This document shows positions 1 through 7,135 of a stretch of DNA of 13,974 bases, piece by piece. Origin of the DNA: CAXGUU01 sp964012875. GTDB lineage: Bacteria > Pseudomonadota > Gammaproteobacteria > Ga0077536. The stretch covers positions 1 through 13,974 of the forward strand of contig CAXGUU010000051.1 in NCBI GenBank assembly GCA_964012875.1, written 5' to 3'. Position numbers and translations under genes: made by a program. Each line of letters starts with the position of its first letter. The first letter of the stretch is position 1. The notes below the pieces were generated by a model, which was not told where the DNA came from, did no database searches, and saw only the letters and a list, made by a program, of their open reading frames with translations.

Positions 1-14
1 AGTAATTACTGCGG

Positions 15-34
15 CGGTCGCCATCGGGCGACCG
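15..34. terminator. Perfect 8-bp hairpin before nitroreductase
   Basis: CGGTCGCC (15-22) and GGCGACCG (27-34) are perfect inverted repeats around a 4-base ATCG loop. No run of T follows on either strand, so a classical intrinsic terminator is not shown. It most likely ends a gene lying left of the window, or acts as an operator or leader structure for the nitroreductase 130 bases downstream. The window begins with the palindrome AGTAATTACT (1-10), just outside this stem. Confidence 0.4.
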
Positions 35-165
35 TCCGCTTCTACTGGTGCTAATTGCAAATCAGGAGGCAGGACGGATAGTTGCGCCCGGCTTTTTGGG
101 CATTCCCCCGGCTACGAACAATAGATGCCGTGCCCCCAGTATCTGAATCTCGAGAGAACGTCAGT

Positions 166-843
166 ATGGAATTTGATGATGTCGTCAACGGTCGGCGCAG
201 CATTCGCGGTTTCAAGCCGGACGCTTTATCCAAAGCCTTGGTTAAAGAGATCGTCGCCCTGGCGACGCGCGCACCATCCTCGATGAATACGCAGCCATGG
301 TACTTCCACGCTGTCAGCGGAGAGGCGCTGGACAGGATTCGCGCGGGCAATACCGAACGCAACCTCGCCGGCGTCCCGGCTTCGCGTGAAATTCGAATTC
401 ATGGCGCCTATGCAGGGGTCCACCGCGAGCGGCAGAAAGCCATCGCGGTGCAGCTATTCGACGCGATGGGCATCGAGTGGGGTGACAAAGAGCGTCGCCA
501 GGATTGGGTTTTGCGCGGTTTCCGCCAGTTCGATGCGCCGGTATCCGTTGTCGTGACCTTCGACAAGTCACTCGATGACAACGACATCGCCATGTTTGAT
601 TGCGGCGCGGTAGTCAACGCCCTGGTCAATGCCGCCTGGTCTCGTGGTGTTGGCGCGGTGATTAATGGCCAGGGCATCATGCAGTCGCCGGTGGTGCGCG
701 AACATGCCGGCATACCTGAAGATCAGGTCATTATGTCTTGCGTCGCCATGGGCTATCCGTTGGACGACTTTCCCGCCAACGATGTTGTGTCGACCCGCCG
801 TCCGGTCGACGAGGTTATACGCTTCGTCGATTTTGGTGACTAA
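166..843 (+). CDS. Nitroreductase family FMN-dependent oxidoreductase
   Basis: This 225-residue protein belongs to the nitroreductase fold family, which uses FMN and NAD(P)H to reduce nitroaromatics, quinones or related electron-poor substrates. The N-terminus has the FMN-phosphate-binding pattern R-R-S-I-R-x-F (residues 10-16), then APSSMNTQPW (36-45), a typical family block. A central segment reads FDCGAVVNALVNAA followed by G-V-G-A, and a C-terminal block reads MSCVAMGYP. All of these are family hallmarks. The frame is open further upstream to a TTG at 82, but the ATG at 166 matches the usual family start and has a GAGAGA-like ribosome site about 9 bases before it. It stands alone on the plus strand, converging on the minus-strand cluster. 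The true substrate is unknown. Family assignment is firm; a role in xenobiotic breakdown is inferred from neighbours. Confidence 0.92.
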   Translation: MEFDDVVNGRRSIRGFKPDALSKALVKEIVALATRAPSSMNTQPWYFHAVSGEALDRIRAGNTERNLAGVPASREIRIHGAYAGVHRERQKAIAVQLFDAMGIEWGDKERRQDWVLRGFRQFDAPVSVVVTFDKSLDDNDIAMFDCGAVVNALVNAAWSRGVGAVINGQGIMQSPVVREHAGIPEDQVIMSCVAMGYPLDDFPANDVVSTRRPVDEVIRFVDFGD

Positions 844-870
844 ACGGCAGGTTTGCGAAACTTCGCCGTT
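843..870 (+). terminator. Hairpin directly after nitroreductase stop
   Basis: AACGGC (843-848) pairs with GCCGTT (865-870). Inside, GTTT (851-854) pairs with AAAC (858-861) around a GCG loop, with A849-T863 and G850-T862 continuing the stem and C864 bulged. The stem starts at the last base of the TAA stop codon. It lacks a clear T-tract (GCGGGTCGC follows), so it is a probable but not classical terminator. Confidence 0.45.
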
Positions 871-920
871 GCGGGTCGCTAATACGCGTTCGAACGAAAG
901 AAAATTCTCGGTGGCATGCA

Positions 921-1097
921 CTATATCTTCGCGTGCAACAATATTGCCACCGACCACGTCATCCGTGAGGTTTTCAAATTGATGTCGCCCTGCTGCTCGC
1001 CTTCAGGATGACGCAGGCGATCCAGCTGCACTTCGAGAAAATCAAGCAACTCGGTCACATGGACATGGTTCTGGTGGAGACTGTCTAGAATATTCAT
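921..1097 (-). pseudogene. Truncated hemerythrin-domain protein
   Basis: The minus-strand ATG at 1095-1097 starts a frame whose first ~37 residues (MNILDSLHQNHVHVTELLDF and on to LDRLRHPEGEQQG) strongly resemble the N-terminus of bacterial hemerythrin / cation-binding-domain proteins, including the LHxxH iron-ligand region of helix 1. AAGGAG lies about 10 bases upstream, a credible ribosome site. After about residue 40 the similarity stops, and the frame ends with TAG at 921-923 after 58 codons. The usual domain is about 130-180 residues and needs later His and Glu ligands (HHxxE-type), which are absent. A neighbouring minus-strand frame stays open across 844-975 but does not read as the missing hemerythrin half. 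The simplest view is a 3' deletion leaving a remnant that cannot bind a di-iron centre. It could be a short expressed peptide, but this is less likely. Confidence 0.55.
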
Positions 1098-1294
1098 CCC
1101 GGCAACGCTCCTTCACTTCCCGAATTGCACCGGGCCACGATCCACGCCCGCCCTGCGCCGTCATAATCGTTATGGGTTAGCGCGATTTGAATGTTGATTC
1201 GGGCGGCGACGACTTCGGCAACGAGCTGGGTGTCGCGATGACTTGAACGTTTTTCGAGCCCTGTGAACTTAGCGCCAACGCTACCGAAATGATT
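1094..1294 (-). pseudogene. Open-frame remnant overlapping hemerythrin start
   Basis: A 66-codon minus-strand frame is bounded upstream by a stop at 1295-1297 and ends with TGA at 1094-1096. That TGA shares bases with the hemerythrin ATG (an ATGA overlap), the arrangement typical of translationally coupled genes. The reading contains TQLVAEVVAARINIQIALTH and then NDYDGAGRAWIVAR, which looks like genuine protein composition, yet no ATG or well-placed GTG starts it. I do not recognise the family. It is probably the 3' end of a gene that once preceded the hemerythrin gene and lost its front when the ThDP enzyme gene came to lie next to it. A chance open frame is the alternative. Confidence 0.35.
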
Positions 1295-1307
1295 CTATGG
1301 ACCGCAT

Positions 1308-2966
1308 CTACTTGCCCGCTACCACCACGTCGAGCAGGTAGGGTCCCCGCTGCTTCAGTGCTTCGCGAAGCGCTGCTTGGATTTCATCGGGAGTCGTCGC
1401 CTGGCTACCTGGGACACCCATGCCCCTGGCCATATCAACGAAGCCCAAATGGGGCTCGGATAAATCCATGTACGGGTACGGTCGTTCCGCCAGGGCATCG
1501 AAGCGGCGCCGGTAGGTATCGAGGTTGTGTTTTAGCACGCGGTACTCGCGGTTGGATATGATCACGTAGAGCAGATTCAGATCATGGTGGGCAGCCGTCC
1601 ACAATGCCTGGATGCTGTACATGGCTGAACCATCGCCTGAAAACGCGGCAACGAGCTTGTCCTGATTGGCGGCTGCAATACCCAGCGCGCCCGCCAGGCA
1701 CTGGCCAATGCCACCACCGCGGCCGCCATAGAAGCTGTCGTGTTTTGCTTCGATGGCCTGGGCTAGGTCAAGCGCGCCGGTGATCGTTTCGTCAACAACG
1801 ATGGTGCCTTCGGGCAAGGACTGCGCAACCACGGCCAGCGCTTCTGCCGAAGCCATGGGGTTGGCACCGCGTTGCCGCTCGAGGTTGGCAACAGCCTGCT
1901 CCCGCGCGGCGCGAGCTGCGGACTGGTAGCCGGCATTACGCGTCTTGCTTGCGTCCTGCGTAGCGCCGGTCGCTTTTTTGCGAACCGCCTCGGTCAAGGC
2001 CTCGAGACTGGTCTTCAAACCACCGACCAGCCCGATATCAAGGGCGAAATTGTGGGCCAGGCGGGATTCAGCGGATTCGAGTTGGGCGACGGTCGCGCCG
2101 TCAGCGAAAGGACTGACATCGTCGTACCACACTTCTTCAAAAAACTGCCCGCCGATCATCACGACCAGATCGTGATCTTCAAGCGCCTTGCGGACCAGTC
2201 CGAACTCGTACGGAATGCGTCCGCAGTAATTGGGGTGACGGTTCGAAATCGGTTGTCGCGTGTGCAGGTATTCGATGAACACGCCCGCGCCAGTGGTCTC
2301 GGCCAGTGTCACCAGCGCGCCCTGGGCGCCCTCATTGCTGACTTCGTCACCGGCGACGACGACGGGGTTTTTGCTGGCAAGTAATGCCTCGGCAAGGTGC
2401 TCGATGCCCCGTTGAGCGGCTGAGACTTCGCGATACAAGGGTCCTGTCGTCACCGGCCCGAAGTCGGTCTCCTGTTCCATCACATTGATCGGGAGGGCGA
2501 CGAAGACCGGACCCATTGGCGGGTCGTTGGCGATTTTAAATGCACGTCGCATGACTTCGCCGACCTCATCGGCGGATTGCGGTTCAACCGCCCATTTGGT
2601 GACCGGAGTCGCCATCGCGACCAGATCATGGCGGAGAATCGGATCGCGTAATCTGAAGCGCGTGTCCTGCTGTCCGGCAGTGACAATAACGGGGGCGGAA
2701 CCCTTCAGCACGCCATAAAGCATGCCGATGGCATTGCCGAAGCCGGGTGCAACATGGAGGTTGGCGATCGCGGTTTTGCCGCTCGCGCGGGCATAGTAGC
2801 CGGCGGCACCGACTGCCACCCCTTCGTGCAGGGCGACGTAGTAATTGATCGTCGGGTAGTCGAGCAGGCTGTCGAGCAGGGGATTTTCCGTCGTGCCGGG
2901 GTTGCCGAAGATGGCGTCCGCGCCGTGAGCCACGAGGCTGTCCATGAAGACCTGTCGTCCGCGCAT
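1308..2966 (-). CDS. Benzoylformate decarboxylase-like ThDP-dependent enzyme
   Basis: This 552-residue protein has the three-domain layout of ThDP enzymes of the benzoylformate decarboxylase / acetolactate synthase family. Such enzymes cleave or form C-C bonds next to a carbonyl. The N-terminal domain holds FGNPGTTENP (20-29), the cofactor-activating Glu in LHEG (E48) and the active-site His in NLHVAPG (H71). The C-terminal domain holds the ThDP/Mg motif GDGSAMYS (443-450) closing with N471. By alignment to Pseudomonas putida MdlC from memory, Ser26 is replaced by Thr25, Glu47 and His70 are kept, and His281 falls at about V279 in the segment GGQFFEEVWYDD. The loss of that His suggests a substrate or outcome different from benzoylformate decarboxylation. 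The gene lies 52 bases after the CocE-type hydrolase and is probably the last intact gene of the minus-strand operon. Its start has a weak GGAAA ribosome site. Confidence 0.88.
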   Translation of the reverse strand: MRGRQVFMDSLVAHGADAIFGNPGTTENPLLDSLLDYPTINYYVALHEGVAVGAAGYYARASGKTAIANLHVAPGFGNAIGMLYGVLKGSAPVIVTAGQQDTRFRLRDPILRHDLVAMATPVTKWAVEPQSADEVGEVMRRAFKIANDPPMGPVFVALPINVMEQETDFGPVTTGPLYREVSAAQRGIEHLAEALLASKNPVVVAGDEVSNEGAQGALVTLAETTGAGVFIEYLHTRQPISNRHPNYCGRIPYEFGLVRKALEDHDLVVMIGGQFFEEVWYDDVSPFADGATVAQLESAESRLAHNFALDIGLVGGLKTSLEALTEAVRKKATGATQDASKTRNAGYQSAARAAREQAVANLERQRGANPMASAEALAVVAQSLPEGTIVVDETITGALDLAQAIEAKHDSFYGGRGGGIGQCLAGALGIAAANQDKLVAAFSGDGSAMYSIQALWTAAHHDLNLLYVIISNREYRVLKHNLDTYRRRFDALAERPYPYMDLSEPHLGFVDMARGMGVPGSQATTPDEIQAALREALKQRGPYLLDVVVAGK

Positions 2967-3018
2967 AAGAGTTTCCGTAAGTGAACCGGGATCGCTAATA
3001 GTATCCCCAGTCGGGCGC

Positions 3019-4740
3019 CTAAGGGCGGTCGATAATTGGCAGCGTTAGGCAGGACGGATGTTCCGGGTCATGCAGAATCTCATTGGTGGCTACCATAAAA
3101 TCTGCCTCACACTCTTCGGCTATCACGCCACCCGTATTGGTATTGCGATCAAATCGTGGAAAGTTGCTGCTTGACACTTCGAGTCTCAGCCGGTGTCCGG
3201 AGAACAGCACGGTCGCAGTTGCAACGAGGTCAATTTCGACGCGATAGATCTCACCCGGTGTCATAAGTTCAGGGCGGTCGAAACCATTGCGGTAGCGCAC
3301 CCGCAGGATACCGTCAGTGATCAGTATCTCGCGACCGTCCGGATGAATATCAACCAGCTTGCCGGTGAAATCCGTATCGGGTGCAGACGAACGGACAAAC
3401 AAGGTCAGGGTGATCGGGCCGGTTAGCTCAAGGTCGGCGTCGAGTCGGTCCGAGGTATAGCAAAGCACGTCCTTGCGGTCCGAGACCGAACGCTGGTCAC
3501 GCGGGCCCGCGTTGGCCCCAATGAACAGTCCAGGCAGAAAGGTCGCGCCACCGATCGTCGGTACCGGATGGCGTGGGTCATAGAGAAACGTGTCCGCGGG
3601 TTCGTGGGCCACAGGCGCTTCGAAATTCAAATATCCTTCTTTTATCAATGCTCGTCCCTTACTGTGTAAGTAGCATGATCGCCACTGCGTATCCGGCAGG
3701 GGCCAATCGTCCTCTTCGCGCCACACGTCCGGTCCCATGATGAAAAGCTTGACCGGCTTTTCTTCCTCAACGCCGTTTTGTTCATTCTTGAGCCAGCGAT
3801 CAAACCAGCGAATCTGTCGGCTGGTCACGTCGTACACGGCGTCGTGCGCCATCATGCCGAAATTCCGCTCCGGGTAAACGCCGCCGTTGTAGCCGTGAAC
3901 CCACGGTCCAATGATGAGCTGTTGCGGTGATTTATCCTTCAACGCCACGTAGTTTGCGAGCGTGCCGCCGAGAAACAGGTCGTACCAGCCGCCGAAGTTG
4001 AGCGCCGGCACATCCAGCGTTTCGTGGTATTCCCGGGGCGAAGCGGCGCGCCAGTAATCGTCATAGTCCGGGTGCCGGATCCAGTCGCTGACATAGGGCG
4101 CGAATCGTTCGAGCTCTGGCTGCTGCGTGAGCGGCGTGTGCCAATAACGATCTGCGACCGCGTCGGCTGCGGCTATCGCGCCGCCAATGTCTTCGCCCGT
4201 GGCGGTATTCGCCGCCAACTGGCGTACGGCATCGCCGACGGCGAAGGTTGCGGTCGCCCATTGCAGGATGAATCCAAGTTGGAAGGCGCCGCCCTGGTAG
4301 GTCCAATTGTCGTAATACTGGTCGGTCGTGATGAACGGGGCCAGCGCTTTCAATGCTGGCGGCCTCCGGGTTGCCGCGAGCCACTGCGTGGCGCCATAGT
4401 ACGAAGCGCCCATCATGCCCACTGTGCCATTGCACCAGGACTGCTCGGCGACCCAGGCGATGGTGTCCGCGCCGTCCTCGGCTTCCTGGAAATAGGGATT
4501 GAACTCTCCATCCGACTGAAACGTGCCGCGACAGTCCTGTACCACGACTACGTAACCGGCCTGGGCGATGCGCAGGATGTCGCCCGAGAGGAAGAGCAGC
4601 ACCGGTAGCTCTTTGTTGTAGGGCAGACGCATGAGTACGGCGGGGCAGGCGTCACTCGCGGCGGGGCGATAGAGATCGGTCGCAAGTTTGACGCCATCGC
4701 GCATCGCGACCGCGACATTTTTTTCAATCATCAGCGTCAT
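3019..4740 (-). CDS. CocE/NonD family serine hydrolase
   Basis: This 573-residue protein resembles cocaine esterase CocE and X-Pro dipeptidyl peptidases of family S15. These hydrolyse esters or amides using an alpha/beta-hydrolase catalytic triad. Visible are DCRGTFQSDGEF (69-80), the nucleophile elbow MMGASYYG with Ser113, the acid in GGWYDLF (D254) and the base in GPWVHG (H282), in the expected order and spacing. The remaining C-terminal half fits the jelly-roll domain of CocE (IHPDGREILITDG and RLRLEVSSSNFPRFDRN). The ATG at 4738-4740 is chosen over one seven codons upstream because GGAGG sits 7 bases before it. No signal peptide is visible, so it is probably cytoplasmic. It lies 27 bases after the DUF4124 gene and 52 before the ThDP enzyme gene, suggesting that it releases an acid or acyl product for the same pathway. 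Its substrate is unknown. Confidence 0.92.
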   Translation of the reverse strand: MTLMIEKNVAVAMRDGVKLATDLYRPAASDACPAVLMRLPYNKELPVLLFLSGDILRIAQAGYVVVVQDCRGTFQSDGEFNPYFQEAEDGADTIAWVAEQSWCNGTVGMMGASYYGATQWLAATRRPPALKALAPFITTDQYYDNWTYQGGAFQLGFILQWATATFAVGDAVRQLAANTATGEDIGGAIAAADAVADRYWHTPLTQQPELERFAPYVSDWIRHPDYDDYWRAASPREYHETLDVPALNFGGWYDLFLGGTLANYVALKDKSPQQLIIGPWVHGYNGGVYPERNFGMMAHDAVYDVTSRQIRWFDRWLKNEQNGVEEEKPVKLFIMGPDVWREEDDWPLPDTQWRSCYLHSKGRALIKEGYLNFEAPVAHEPADTFLYDPRHPVPTIGGATFLPGLFIGANAGPRDQRSVSDRKDVLCYTSDRLDADLELTGPITLTLFVRSSAPDTDFTGKLVDIHPDGREILITDGILRVRYRNGFDRPELMTPGEIYRVEIDLVATATVLFSGHRLRLEVSSSNFPRFDRNTNTGGVIAEECEADFMVATNEILHDPEHPSCLTLPIIDRP

Positions 4741-4767
4741 GGCAGCACCTCCGCCGGGCATTGTTCG

Positions 4768-5409
4768 CTACTGCAGCACACGTACCGTGAACTCAAGTTC
4801 CCACTTGATGAACTCGGTCGATTCGGCGGTTTTTGCACGCAGCCACGGCCGCGAAAGACCATCTCTCAGCAACTCGAAGTCAACAAGGCGGTAGCGGAAA
4901 TCAGTCTTGTAGTGATTCGAGGTCCACGGAATTCGCGGGTCGCTGGGTTCGAACCCGGTAAACACACTGCGCATGTGTTTAACCGTATTGCGCCCGGGCG
5001 GTGGTTCGTCGAACAGGAACGTGATCTCGGCTATTCCAAGTTCTCGCCACTGCTGCAGATTCGTGAGGCTGCCGCGCTCGATGGCCTCGATTTCGTCAGG
5101 TGCGAGTGCTCGTGGCAACAGGACTGCAACCAGTTCCGTGTTTTGTTGGCGCCAATAGGCAAACCCGTCGATGTAGTTTGCGTTGATTTCGTTGCGCGCC
5201 GCCGAGCCTTCTACTGCGACCGTCGGCCCGTCCGAATACTGGCTCAGTTCTTCACCGCTGCCGCCTGCGCATGGTTTGTCGGAAAAAGAAAGCCGGCCGC
5301 GTTCATCGGTGCATTTGAATACTTGTGCCTCGGCAAAAACCACGGGCAGCAATAGTCCGCAACAAATAATCGTGGCTACCAGACGTGGCGACAGACGGCG
5401 TGGAATCAA
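4768..5409 (-). CDS. Secreted DUF4124-domain protein, TTG start
   Basis: This 213-residue protein begins with basic residues (RRLSPR), a hydrophobic stretch (residues 10-25) and a likely signal peptidase site after AEA (about residue 28), so it is exported, probably to the periplasm. The mature N-terminus, FKCTDERGRLSFSDKPC (31-47), is the DUF4124 signature with its paired cysteines. The remaining ~150 residues match nothing I recognise, and the function of DUF4124 is not established. The only plausible start in frame after the preceding stop is TTG at 5407-5409, 12 bases beyond the MaoC stop codon and in the same frame. No clear ribosome site precedes it, so translation may depend on ribosomes finishing the MaoC gene. 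Its place among catabolic enzymes is unexplained; envelope sensing or binding is conjecture. Confidence 0.75.
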   Translation of the reverse strand: MIPRRLSPRLVATIICCGLLLPVVFAEAQVFKCTDERGRLSFSDKPCAGGSGEELSQYSDGPTVAVEGSAARNEINANYIDGFAYWRQQNTELVAVLLPRALAPDEIEAIERGSLTNLQQWRELGIAEITFLFDEPPPGRNTVKHMRSVFTGFEPSDPRIPWTSNHYKTDFRYRLVDFELLRDGLSRPWLRAKTAESTEFIKWELEFTVRVLQ

Positions 5410-5421
5410 TTCGGCACGAGT

Positions 5422-5880
5422 TCAGGGATAAACAATGCTGAGGCCTTCAGCAACCAGGGCGGGCCTATCCTGCCCTTCAATTTCCACAGTGTGTTCGAAA
5501 GTAAGGCGTATACCGTCGCCTTTCACTTCCTCGGCGTTGAGCAACTTCTGGTTCAGCCTGACGCGGGCGTCGACCGGCACCGGCGCGGTAAAGCGCAGCT
5601 TGTTCAGTCCATAGTTCACGCCGCGACTGCGATTTTTGATGCTCCAGATCGTCGCGCCCAGGCGCGGTATCAGCGACAGAGTAAGAAAGCCGTGAGCGAT
5701 GGTTTTTCCGTCGGGCATCTCAGCCTTCGCGCGTTCGACATCGATATGAATCCACTGATGGTCGCCGGTCGCTTCGGCGAACATGTCAATCGTGGGCTGG
5801 TCTATTTCGACCCAGTCCGATGATCCAAACTCCTCGCCAATGTGGTTTAGCATGTCTTTGGGAAATTCAATTTCGCGCAT
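5422..5880 (-). CDS. MaoC-like hydratase / (R)-specific enoyl-CoA hydratase
   Basis: This 152-residue single hot-dog-fold protein matches MaoC-like dehydratases, which add water to trans-2-enoyl-CoA in fatty-acid or side-chain beta-oxidation. The catalytic Asp and His are visible in FAEATGDHQWIHID (D40 and H45), equivalent to Asp31/His36 of Aeromonas PhaJ as recalled. The following region has the usual AHGFLTLSLIP and NYGLNKLRFTAPVPV blocks. The start at 5878-5880 is preferred to an ATG nine codons earlier because GAGGAG lies about 8 bases upstream. It starts 33 bases after the desaturase-family stop and is followed after 12 bases by the DUF4124 gene, consistent with one transcript. Together with the acyl-CoA ligase upstream it implies CoA-thioester chemistry. 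Confidence 0.93.
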   Translation of the reverse strand: MREIEFPKDMLNHIGEEFGSSDWVEIDQPTIDMFAEATGDHQWIHIDVERAKAEMPDGKTIAHGFLTLSLIPRLGATIWSIKNRSRGVNYGLNKLRFTAPVPVDARVRLNQKLLNAEEVKGDGIRLTFEHTVEIEGQDRPALVAEGLSIVYP

Positions 5881-5913
5881 CGCGGGGCTCCTCTTGATGG
5901 AACGCAAATTAAA

Positions 5914-6867
5914 TCACGCTGCCTGCCTGGGTGTAAGTCGGGCGAACAGGTATTGCAGCGGGTAGAGCATCTGCCTCCAGTAGGATTGACTGACCTGTTC
6001 CGGTTCCGGGCTCGAAAGTCCGCACGTCGTCGGCCAGTGTTCAGGATGGTAGTAGGTGCCAAACAGCCAGTCGTTCCAGGCAAAGATCACCCCGACGTTC
6101 TTGCCGGCCGCTTCAGCATCCTTGGCATGGTGCCAATGGTGCATGAAGGGGCTGACCAGCACGTACTTCAGGACTCCGGGGTATCGAATGCAGACGTTGG
6201 TGTGCACAAAATAGTTGTACTTAAGGTAGATTGCGAACCCAAGGGTGGTTGCCGCCGGGTCCAGACCAAGGGTCACGACAAAGGCATTGACGAAGGCGCC
6301 GAGCGCGAGTTCTAGCGGGTGCAGGCGACTGGTCGTCAGCACGTCGATCTGCTCGGCAGTATGATGAACGGCGTGAAACGACCATAACGCCGGCCAGCAG
6401 TGTTCGAATCTGTGGCGCCAGTAGACCGCGAAATCAAATGCCCACAGCGCCAGCACAACCTGCGCCCAGTAGGGTAGTGCCTGCAGCTCCGGAAACCAGT
6501 ACTGACTGCCGTAGACTGCGTCGGATAGCCAGTTGACGGCAACAAAAAATGACGCGAGCGACAACCAGATGCCCTGGAGGTTAAAAACGATGTCGAGCCA
6601 GTATTCGTAGGTGGTGATCTTGGGCTTGCGCTTGATCGCCGGCCAGAAATACTGGAAGGGCGACACGACCAGAATCAGCAGCCCGAGATTGAACAGGACC
6701 CCCGCGATTTGTCTGACAGTTTGGGCGTAGGGGCCGTACATTCTGTCGAGCGCGCTCTCTTCCGCCACCATAGCAGGTGACTGCGCCAGCACCATGGCGG
6801 ACAGCAGCATCAGCGCGATGACGAGAAAAATACTCCGGAGATACAGGTGGCGCTTCGAATGGTTCAT
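5914..6867 (-). CDS. Fatty acid hydroxylase / sterol desaturase superfamily membrane protein
   Basis: This 317-residue integral membrane protein has the histidine clusters of the non-haem di-iron fatty acid hydroxylase superfamily: HRFEH (152-156, HxxxH), HAVHH (165-169, HxxHH) and HHWHH (243-247, HxxHH), with further His at 183 and 222. Members hydroxylate or desaturate lipids using O2. The N-terminus (residues 8-28) is hydrophobic and ends LAQ, acting as signal peptide or first membrane helix. Further hydrophobic segments lie near 55-75, 93-112, 133-150 and 190-220. No strong ribosome site precedes the ATG at 6865-6867. It is the first gene of the tight five-gene block. Substrate cannot be told from the sequence: sterol, fatty acid, alkylglycerol or a hydrophobic xenobiotic are all possible. 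Confidence 0.9.
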   Translation of the reverse strand: MNHSKRHLYLRSIFLVIALMLLSAMVLAQSPAMVAEESALDRMYGPYAQTVRQIAGVLFNLGLLILVVSPFQYFWPAIKRKPKITTYEYWLDIVFNLQGIWLSLASFFVAVNWLSDAVYGSQYWFPELQALPYWAQVVLALWAFDFAVYWRHRFEHCWPALWSFHAVHHTAEQIDVLTTSRLHPLELALGAFVNAFVVTLGLDPAATTLGFAIYLKYNYFVHTNVCIRYPGVLKYVLVSPFMHHWHHAKDAEAAGKNVGVIFAWNDWLFGTYYHPEHWPTTCGLSSPEPEQVSQSYWRQMLYPLQYLFARLTPRQAA

Positions 6868-7135
6868 CGGTGTCGCTGGTGAATCGCTATCTTGTCCGGG
6901 TCAACTGCAAGTGAAGGGTTTTGCAGACCATGATGCGAAATGGTCACTAGCTTCGGGAGTCCTGTTTGTATGAGATCGGCACGGTCGGTCCAGCACTCTA
7001 GTTCATATCGACCAGATTGGCTGCCCTGAGACCAGCGATTGATGCCTCATTGTGATCAGGCTCCCGGTGCTTTCGACGAAACTGAGATCCTGTTCCCATC
7101 TGCCGAGTGAGCGTTCGCCACGCCAAGTTCCGTTT
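6868..7135. other. Intergenic region without recognised feature
   Basis: These 268 bases lie between the stop of the acyl-CoA ligase gene and the start of the desaturase-family gene, both minus strand. A promoter for the five-gene block is expected here, but I found no convincing -35/-10 pair. A TTGACC hexamer about 35 bases before the ATG on the minus strand has no good -10 partner. I also found no strong terminator hairpin after the ligase stop and no protein-like reading frame. Confidence 0.4.

Noticed and set aside
1872..2384. 170-codon plus-strand open frame
   Set aside because: It is antisense to the middle domain of the ThDP enzyme and has no recognisable motif.
4024..4608. 194-codon plus-strand open frame
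   Set aside because: It lies wholly antisense to the CocE-type hydrolase gene, whose complete catalytic triad is on the minus strand; long antisense frames are common in GC-rich DNA.
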